In this document: positions 56,690-64,000 of the stretch, in pieces
Layout of the letters: each line of letters opens with the position of its first letter
How positions within the stretch are numbered: position 1 is the first letter of the stretch
NCBI GenBank assembly: GCA_934045075.1
Contig: OW203731.1
Location: forward strand, 9,591,975 to 9,655,974
Reading direction: 5' to 3'
From: Yponomeuta sedellus
Taxonomy: Eukaryota > Arthropoda > Insecta > Lepidoptera > Yponomeutidae
Length of the DNA stretch: 64,000 nt
Position numbers and translations under genes: made by a program
Notes under the pieces: generated by a model
Databases searched by the model: none
Seen by the model: only the letters and a program-made list of their open reading frames with translations
Told to the model about the DNA's origin: nothing

Positions 56690-57626
56690 TCAGTAAGGTC
56701 GTCTAACGTCGAGTTTGCACAGTTTTGTCACCGGGCGTTGGTATAGTCCGTGGTCGGTTCGGATGTCTGCTACGCGAACCTGTCCGTCTCGGCCCGGGTA
56801 GGTCTTGTCAACTATACCTCGAAGCCACAGGTCGCGAGGCAGTTGGCCGTCCGTAATCACGACGACGTCGTCCACAGCGAGAGGCTGAGAGGATCGGTAC
56901 CACTTGTCGCGTCTTGTCAGAGTGGGCAAGTACTCCTTAACCCACCGCTTCCACAGTAGATCGGCCAACCTCTGTGACTCACGCCACGATCGTCGCAGTA
57001 GGTCTCCGTCTGTAAAGGTCCCTAGCGTCGTAGTCATGTCTGTTCTGTCTGTCTTGGGGTGTAGGAAGTCGTTCGGCGTTAGGGGTAGGTCGTCCGTGTG
57101 GTCAAGTGGGACGTAGGTGAGCGGTCTGCCGTTTACTATGGCTTCTGCCTCGGCTAGCAAGGTGGCCAGTGTGTCCTCCCTCGGGACCCTCGTCTTGAGG
57201 GTGGCTTTTAGCGCAGTCTTCACAGACCTTACCATTCGTTCCCAACAGCCTCCCATGTGTGGGGAGACGGGGGGAATAAATGACCACTCGAAGCGGTTTA
57301 CAACGCCGTACCTAACTAGCTCATCCCTGTCAATAGCCGCTACTGCCAGTCTCAATTCGCGGTCGGCGCCTCTAAATGTTGTCGCGTTATCGCTCCATAT
57401 TGTCTTCGGGCAGCCTCGTCGAGCGATGAATCGCCTGAGTGCCATTATAGCGCTCGTGGTACTCAGGTCACTTACGAGTTCGATATGGATCGCTCTCACG
57501 GTTAGGCACGTGAAAAGGGCTCCGTATCGCTTCTCTTGACGTCGTCCTACTTTTACGGTCATCGGGCCGAAGTAGTCGACCCCAGTATGTACAAAAGCCC
57601 TGCCAGTTGGCGTTACCCTTACGTCC
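56690..57626 (-). pseudogene. BEL/Pao integrase, copy B, N-terminus replaced
   Basis: Integrase core with all three acidic residues (GVDYFGP, WSDNATTF, GGCWERMVRSVK), followed by the C-terminal domain (DKWYRSSQPLAVDDVVVITD, RPVTKLCKLDV) and stop. The zinc-binding N-terminus is missing: 225 bp present in copy C (59065-59289) are replaced by a 74-bp LTR tail. Confidence 0.87.
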
Positions 57627-57700
57627 AGACTTCCAAACGTAGCGGACGACAACGCTCCGCTGCTGACGAACAGAAAGACAAACCTGTACGACTGTACAAG
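57627..57700 (+). repeat. 74-bp LTR tail in reversed orientation
   Basis: AGACTTCCAAACGTAGCGGA...CTGTACAAG, identical but for one base to the last part of the LTR, and lying opposite to the surrounding integrase. The same tail is at 61213-61286. Confidence 0.87.
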
Positions 57701-57876
57701 GTGCCGTCCGGCAAGTCTCCAGCAGCCTCCATTCTTCCACCGACACGCAGGAGTCCGTCAGCATCTAGGTAGGGGGTCAGCTGACGTAGTCGGCTGATCT
57801 TGTCGACCCACTGATTCCGTCGTAACGAGTCAATGTCACTGGCGAAGCTACGGTCCTGAGAACTTATGGCACACAA
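57701..57876 (-). pseudogene. BEL/Pao pre-integrase fragment
   Basis: LCAISSQDRSFASDIDSLRR and NQWVDKISRLRQL through MEAAGDLPDGT; collinear with copy C but cut at both ends. Confidence 0.82.
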
Positions 57877-57958
57877 ATTTCGAAGTCGTTTCAAAAGAGA
57901 ATCAGCCAGTCTTACGTCAGGTCAGCCTGTCAGCAAGGAGGCGTTGGTCGCCCCAACA
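57877..57958 (-). repeat. Truncated BEL/Pao LTR (first ~82 bp) with PPT
   Basis: TGTTGGGGCGACC start at 57958, breaks at ACTTCGAAATT; PPT at 57959-57970. The break joins the pre-integrase fragment with two bases of overlap. Confidence 0.8.
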
Positions 57959-58139
57959 TCCCCACCTCCAGTATTGACAGTCTGCCAATACTCAAGCAGG
58001 CAGGGGCAGCCAACCACCGTCAGTCTGTAGAGTGCCTGATCCAGTAGGGTGTAGTCGAACACAGAACAGGTCAGGACTCAGGCCCGATCACGTTAGGTCA
58101 GTTCGGTTAAGTTAGTCAGGTCACGTCGGTTCAGTTAGG

Positions 58140-59640
58140 TCATCTAACGTAGAGTTTGCACAGCTTTGTCACCGGGCGTTGGTATAGTCCGTGGTCGGTT
58201 CGGATGTCTGCTACGCGAACTTGTCCGTCTCGGCCCGGGTAGATCTTGTCAACTATACCTCGAGGCCACAGGTTGCGAGGCAGTTGGCCGTCCGTAATCA
58301 CGACGACGTCGTCCACAGCGAGAGGCACAGAGGATCGGTACCACTTGTCGCGTCTTGTCAGAGTGGGCAAGTACTCCTTAACCCACCGCTTCCATAGTAG
58401 ATCGGCCAACCTCTGTGACTCACGCCACGATCGTCGCAGTAGGTCTCCGTCTGTAAAGGTCCCTAGCGTCGTAGTCATGTCTGTTCTGTCTGTCTTGGGG
58501 TGTAGGAAGTCGTTCGGCGTTAGGGGTAGGTCGTCCGTGTGGTCAAGTGGGACGTAGGTGAGCGGTCTGCCGTTTACTATGGCTTCTGCCTCGGCTAGCA
58601 AGGTGGCCAGTGTGTCCTCCCTCGGGACCCTCGTCTTGAGGGTGGCTTTTAGCGCAGTCTTCACAGACCTTACCATTCGTTCCCAACAGCCTCCCATGTG
58701 TGGGGAGACGGGGGGAATAAATGACCACTCGAAGCGGTTTACAACGCCGTACCTAACTAGCTCATCCCTGTCAATAGCCGCTACTGCCCGTCTCAATTCG
58801 CGGTCGGCGCCTCTAAATGTTGTCGCGTTATCGCTCCATATTGTCTTCGGGCAGCCTCGAGCGATGAATCGCCTGAGTGCCATTATAGCGCTCGTGGTAC
58901 TCAGGTCACTTACGAGTTCGATATGGATCGCTCTCACGGTTAGGCACGTGAAAAGGGCTCCGTATCGCTTCTCTTGACGTCGTCCTACTTTTACGGTCAT
59001 CGGGCCGAAGTAGTCGACCCCAGTATGTACAAAAGCCCTGCCAGTTGGCGTTACCCTTACGTCCGGTAGCTGACCCATTAGCGGGGGGCACGGCTTGGCG
59101 CGGTTGTTCTCACAAACCTGGCAGTCGTTCCATGCCGCCTTCACTGCGTTCCGCCCGTCGATAATCCAGAACCGTCGCTTTAGTTTCAGATGGGCTTGCT
59201 CCCTGTTCATGTGCGCTTGGTCCCGGTGCTGTTGGGCGATCAGCAGCCGTGTATATCGATCCTTGGGGTGCAGGATGGTGGGGTGCTTGGTGCCGTCCGG
59301 CAAGTCTCCAGCAGCCTCCATTCTTCCACCGACACGTAGGAGTCCGTCAGCATCTAGATAGTGGGTCAGCTGACGTAGTCGGCTGATCTTGTCGACCCAC
59401 TGATTCCGTCGTAACGAGTCAATGTCACTGGCGAAGCTACGGTCCTGAGAACTTATGGCACACAAGGTTTCGGCAGCTTCAATTTCCTGTGGAATAAGCT
59501 CACCTCTGCGCGACTGTTTCCTACTGTTAATATTGTTCTTGTACCTTAGCAGCCAGGCCACGCTACGCACATACCTCCAGTAGCTGGAGAACCTGTATAT
59601 GTCTGGGAGAGCCAGCTCCTCGTCGCTGGTTAGTTGACAT
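58140..59640 (-). pseudogene. BEL/Pao integrase region, copy C (most complete)
   Basis: A 476-residue open frame (from 59570) covers the pre-integrase region, the HHCC zinc domain (HMNREQAHLKLKRRFWI, DCQVCENN), the D-D-E core (GVDYFGP, WSDNATTF, GGCWER) and the C-terminal chromatin-type domain to RPVTKLCKLYVR. One residue is missing relative to copy B (FIARGCPK vs FIARRGCPK). The protease and RT parts that should precede it are absent on this strand; instead an RT segment begins head-to-head at 59641. Listed as pseudogene because it cannot be part of a complete pol here. Confidence 0.85.
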
Positions 59641-61212
59641 ACGACTATAGATATTTTAGAGAAAACGTCTAAATTAGTAGGTGACAGGTGGGAGACAGGC
59701 CTTCTATGGAAGGATGACTTACCTAACCTGCCTGACAGCTACGGTATGGCACGAAAGAGGCTAGACGGAATTAAAAGAAAGTTTGATAAGATGCCAGATC
59801 TAGCGGCACGCTACTCTGCGAAAATACACGAAAACCTAGAAAAAGGTTATATTTCGAAAATTGACGACAAAGACACAGCCGTCAGGACAGGTAAAACCTG
59901 GTTTCTGCCACACTTTGCGGTTTTTAATCCGAACAAACCGAACAAACTGCGCATAGTACTAGACTGCGCTGCTAAGTCTCACGGCAAGTCGCTAAACGAC
60001 CATCTTCTGAGCGGACCCGACTTCCTGACGTCACTCCCTGGTGTACTTATTGCGTTCCGCAACCGAAAGGTGGCAGTAGTGGGCGACATCGAGGAGATGT
60101 TCCACAGAGTAGTAATTACTGAGGAAGACCGACAAGCTCAACGCCTTCTGTGGATAGACGGAGAATACATTATGAACGTAATGAACTTTGGCGCCATCTG
60201 TTCTCCAGCATCGGCTCAATATGTCAAGAACCTAAATGCCCGCCGCTTCACGAACTCCCACCCAAAAGCTGTCGACGCTATCGTCAATCATCATTATGTC
60301 TATGACTACATCCACTCGATAGACGATGCAGAGGAGGCTGTCAAGACCGTCAACGACGTAGTTCGTATCCACGCAGCAGGAGGGTTCAACATGCGAAACT
60401 TTATGTCAAACTCAAAGGAACTCCTGCGAAGCCTGCCTGAAGAGCGTTTAGCACCCGGTGGCATGAAATTCCTGTCGGACTGCAAAGAAAAGCAGCTGGA
60501 ACGAGTCCTAGGCCTGAATTGGGAACCGGAATCGGACAATTTCGTTTTCACAATGAAGTTTCATAAGATTGATAAGACCCTTCAATCTGGAGCCAAGCGA
60601 CCGACCAAACGAGAAACATTACGCTTGATAATGAGTGTCTTCGACCCGTTGGGTTTCCTTCTGACCACGACAATCAAAGGGAGACTAATTCTTCAAGACG
60701 TCTGGAGGGACTCGATTGGCTGGGACGACGAAATCGGTTCTGGGCACTACGACAAGTGGAAGGGATGGCTAAATGAGCTGGAGCAGGCAAGGTGCACGCG
60801 AATCCACCGCTGGATGATGTCAGACGACTGCATAAAAGACGGAAAGGTGGAGTTCCATATTTTCTGTGACGCCAGCTCAAGAGCGTTCTCAGCCGTCGTT
60901 TACCTCCGAAGCCCACTCATGGACGGAAGCTGGCACCTAGCTTTCGTGATTGCACGCGGGCGAGTAGCCCCACTAAAGACTCTTAGTATACCTCGACTCG
61001 AACTACAGGCCGCTGTCATGGGCGCTCGTCTCTCCCAGGGTTTGAGGGAGTATGTGGACGCATCCTCAGCAAAAATGACCTTTTGGACTGACTCAAAGAC
61101 GGTCATTGCCTGGATTAAGTCTGAGACAGGACGCTTCAAGCCTTTCGTTGCTCATCGCATTTCAGAGATCGCCGAGTTGACTGACCCTCGTGATTGGAGG
61201 TGGGTGCACGAC
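59641..61212 (+). pseudogene. BEL/Pao reverse transcriptase and RNase H segment
   Basis: Open frame from at least 59746. [74 protein letters not shown]. The catalytic motif that is normally Y-V-D-D reads Y-V-Y-D (60292-60306; Tyr codon at 60301). RNase [50 protein letters not shown]. It ends near [15 protein letters not shown], where LTR sequence takes over, so the C-terminal end is chimeric. Confidence 0.87.
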
Positions 61213-61286
61213 AGACTTCCAAACGTAGCGGACGACAACGCTCCGCTGCTGACGAACAGAAAGACAAACCTGTACGACCGTACAAG
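61213..61286 (+). repeat. 74-bp LTR tail at the end of the RT segment
   Basis: Same sequence as 57627-57700 and the end of the 56316-56517 LTR, here between RNase H and a + strand integrase fragment. The join to RNase H shares CACGAC with the LTR. Confidence 0.85.
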
Positions 61287-61525
61287 CTAGGGAGGACACA
61301 CTGGCCACCTTGCTAGCCGAGGCAGAAGCCATAGTAAACGGCAGACCGCTCACCTACGTCCCACTTGACCACACGGACGACCTACCCCTAACGCCGAACG
61401 ACTTCCTACACCCCAAGACAGACAGAACAGACATGACTACGACGCTAGGGACCTTTACAGACGGAGACCTACTGCGACGATCGTGGCGTGAGTCACAGAG
61501 GTTGGCCGATCTACTGTGGAAGCAT
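61287..61525 (+). pseudogene. BEL/Pao integrase C-terminal fragment
   Basis: TLATLLAEAEAIVNGRPLTY, HTDDLPLTPNDFLHPKTDRT and RRSWRESQRLADLLWK in one frame, then unrelated AT-rich sequence from 61526. Orientation opposite to copies A, B and C. Confidence 0.85.
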
Positions 61526-62148
61526 GAGTATAATCAATTTAATCACAGTAACAACTTTGTTGTTTTATTTTAGGGCGATAGGGATGGGCGTTTCCACTCC
61601 CTCAGTGAAAAAGTTATCGATACTTAATAAAGATTTTTTTTTATTTCTTGTGTTTATTCCATTTGTATATGTTAATTACCTTTTGAAAGCTCGATTCAGT
61701 ATCTAAACGTTCTATGAAGTTACCAATTTGATTGTTGATCATTATTGATTAATATTTTTCCTCTTTAAATCTATTCATTACATTGATATATTTATAGATT
61801 CAGCATGATAAATTAAAAAACTACCAAAAGGGGTTTTGATATTATTTTTATTTACAATAATTCCAACTACTTCATAAAATTTAGAACTTGTAATAAGATA
61901 GTATCATATATGTTATAGAAAATGAATTTGAATAGTTTTCACTGCACAATCTACGTGTAGTAATATAATAATAATAATGTAGCGAACAAATCGCGTCGCT
62001 ATTGTGAAAAAAGGTGTCCAGTACTGGATTTTATATCTACGGTTTGCTGTCAAATTAATAAAGAACTTTAAGGGTGTCGATCTGTCATAAATAAAATTAA
62101 CGTTTGGACTGATTATGGCGGTTATTAATTAATAATTATTTATTTCAG
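61526..62148. other. AT-rich spacer
   Basis: No coding signal or repeat was recognised. Simple ATA runs lie near 61960. Confidence 0.5.
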
Positions 62149-62285
62149 GTTACCCGAAGATAGCACAATGCAACAAATGTGGATAGACGGCATGGCTTCA
62201 CGGTCAAATTGGTATTGAACAAAATCACGTACGTTTGCAGCAGACATTTTAAAGAAGATGGCTTCATTTACAAGATTAGGTTAGG
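62149..62285 (+). pseudogene. Second THAP-like exon, frameshifted
   Basis: After the acceptor TATTTATTTCAG: LPEDSTMQQMWIDGMASRSN, then a shift of frame, then LNKITYVCSRHFKEDGFIYK. VCSRHF is the C-x2-H half of a THAP zinc finger, and the spacing to the preceding W fits. Not the same gene as the 47-49 kb copies. Confidence 0.65.
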
Positions 62286-63405
62286 TCTTTATTTTTTTAC
62301 TAAGACTGTTATTTAACGAGCAATAATTTCATACAAACAAATTAATTTGTATAAGTTCTCTACTGATTTATAAGTATGTTAATTTCCGTAAAAACGTCTT
62401 CTAACTTTTGTCATATAAAAAACAATCTATCACAAGTTATTGTTATACTTCTTTTTCTATGAGCTGCGCTCTAAAATTTTGAATGCACAAAGCTCGCTAT
62501 CTAGGTATGGTTAGATCGAGGAAAATTTCTTTATTGGATGCAAATTGAACTTGTACAAATAGATAGTTTTCTGTAGTTTTTTTCAGCTAAACTTGGCTCA
62601 ATGTCATGTTGTACATACATACAAACTTACATTACACACCAGATTTAGCAATTACAAGTTACAACCTTAGTAAATCAAATATTATATAACAATCTCACTG
62701 TGCATGTTATCGAACTCTTCCTTAATGGGTTCACCGATTTTGATGAGTTTGTATATTTGCAACATATAGGTAAGTGAGAACAAGAATTCGGAGAGCTGAG
62801 AATTTATCGTAGGGTTAATAGATATGGCACACCAACGTTTGCGGCGCCCACTAATACCAATAATATTAATATGAACTGCTATATTTACAGAATGTTTAGT
62901 TAAGGAATAAATAATATCGACGTTTTCGTGTTGAATGTCCCATCCTTATGGATTTCTACTTTTGTCTACGACCCCCTATATAACTATGACATTCTATATG
63001 CAACCTAGTACGATTGTAAAATTTCGATTGTACGAGTTGTCCCTTTCTGGCACACAGAATCATCGTAAGAGTAACAAGGAAAGCTATTCAATAATTACTT
63101 TTTATTTTACGGCTCCTTCTATGCTTTAGTCAGTCCTTATTCTGAGGAATCCTGCCTTGCCTGAAAAACTGCCAAAAAATGCCCAAAACCAAAGAAAATG
63201 CCAAAAAAATGCCAACTTTTATTAGGTACCTACCATTATGAAGATGCGTATGGCCTGATAGGTTTCTTTATTTGTGGCCACAAAAGAAAACATTTTGCTG
63301 GATACATACAGAATATTGTACTTTTATTGAACAAATAAAAAAAACTTTACATTGTAATAGTAGGTATATTTCTTTAATTAATAATGATTAGGTACACTAA
63401 CTCAC
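62286..63405. other. AT-rich spacer
   Basis: No supported gene. Short open frames (for example at 62935) have no recognisable content. Confidence 0.5.
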
Positions 63406-63625
63406 CGATAACTGCCCAGTGCCCACTGTACCTAGACACATTCTTCGTGTGTTTGTTAGTTGTTGCATGTTCTTTCAGAGCAGACAGTCGTGTAACTGAT
63501 TTGATATTGCAGGCTTTACAAAACGCAACATCTGGATCGTCTTTGGCTTTATATATCCATGAAGGAAGCAATGGATCTTGTTCCCACTCCGGGTGGTACG
63601 CTCGTTCGTTTACTCCACAGAACAT
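63406..63625 (-). CDS. Exon of a zinc-finger protein (hAT/ZBED-like N-terminus), partial
   Basis: Starts MFCGVNERAYHPEWEQDPLL and continues SWIYKAKDDPDVAFCKACNI, LSALKEHATTNKHTKNV, ending at a good donor TCG|GTGAGT. The pattern hydrophobic-PEWE-x-DP...W...C-x2-C...H-x5-H is a zinc finger found at the start of hAT-type or domesticated transposase-like proteins in arthropods. Later exons would lie to the left, but none was recognised. The frame is also open upstream of this Met, so the start is not certain. Confidence 0.5.
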
Positions 63626-64000
63626 AAAAAAAGAGTAGAAGTAGCGACATGACACATTAGTACGAAAACCAGTGTAACCAAACTGATACTTACAAACCAA
63701 ACGCACACTACGAATGCCAACCTGCCATTGGTAAATAAAGTCAATGCCGAAAAGGTGTAAATCATAAAAGTTTCAATTAAAATATGCACCTTTTCGTAAT
63801 GTTAACAATGATCAAAGTCAAATGACAATGATGAAATTAAGGTTGACATTTTGTAGTAACGCTACTCTACACTAGATGGAACTACCGCCGCGTCGGACCG
63901 AAAAGAACTTTTACCTAGTAAGACAGAAAGTTCAAAATTGAAAAACAAGTACATTCTCAGTTTGGGATGGGACAATGCGAGTTCTAGTTTGTCGATAGGG
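63626..64000. other. Window end, unassigned
   Basis: GCCGAAAAGGTG at about 63748 and CACCTTTTCG at about 63789 form a small inverted repeat. Nothing else was recognised; could be the promoter side of the 63.4-kb exon. Confidence 0.4.

Overview
The window is animal nuclear DNA, almost certainly insect and most likely lepidopteran. The genes have GT-AG introns, several exons are GC-rich inside AT-rich introns, and the repeats (a short Helitron-like element ending in CTAG, tRNA-headed SINEs, CR1-like and I-like LINEs, mariner, BEL/Pao) are of kinds typical of moths and butterflies. No prokaryotic gene organisation is present.

Region 1 (1-32594): the 3' half of a Nup160 nuclear-pore gene on the + strand. 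Fourteen exons can be traced and every exon junction agrees in phase; they encode 677 residues to the stop at 32592-32594. The 5' part of the gene lies upstream of the window. The introns are full of mobile DNA: a tandem array copied from the end of exon 3 with its splice donor, a foldback element ending about 25 bp before the exon 3 acceptor, SINEs with target duplications, several MITEs, a mariner, and an old CR1-like LINE (about 19.2-26.7 kb) that itself contains a long-TIR transposon, a Helitron and a second mariner relic. The long 14.1-kb intron replaces a stretch where other Nup160 proteins carry more coding sequence.

Region 2 (32902-33953): a three-exon PMP34/SLC25A17-type peroxisomal carrier gene on the - strand. 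It converges on Nup160, with 307 bp between the two stops.

Region 3 (34.1-55.5 kb): three I-like LINEs on the - strand with gag-like ORF1 and EN-RT-RNaseH ORF2. The first two sit head-to-tail and share one target sequence that occurs three times. They are inserted into a tandemly duplicated unit of about 1.95 kb that carries a small multi-exon THAP-domain gene. A third, inverted copy of its first exon lies beyond LINE 3.

Region 4 (55.5-61.5 kb): a scrambled BEL/Pao retrotransposon cluster. It has three integrase copies, tandem and truncated 202-bp LTRs, an inverted RT/RNaseH segment, and a 74-bp LTR tail that recurs at breakpoints.

Region 5 (61.5-64 kb): mostly AT-rich spacer, with a frameshifted second THAP-like exon (62.15-62.29 kb) and one exon of a zinc-finger protein resembling hAT/ZBED-type proteins on the - strand (63.4-63.6 kb). 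Only Nup160 and the PMP34-like gene look like intact host genes; all large ORFs elsewhere belong to mobile elements and most are broken.
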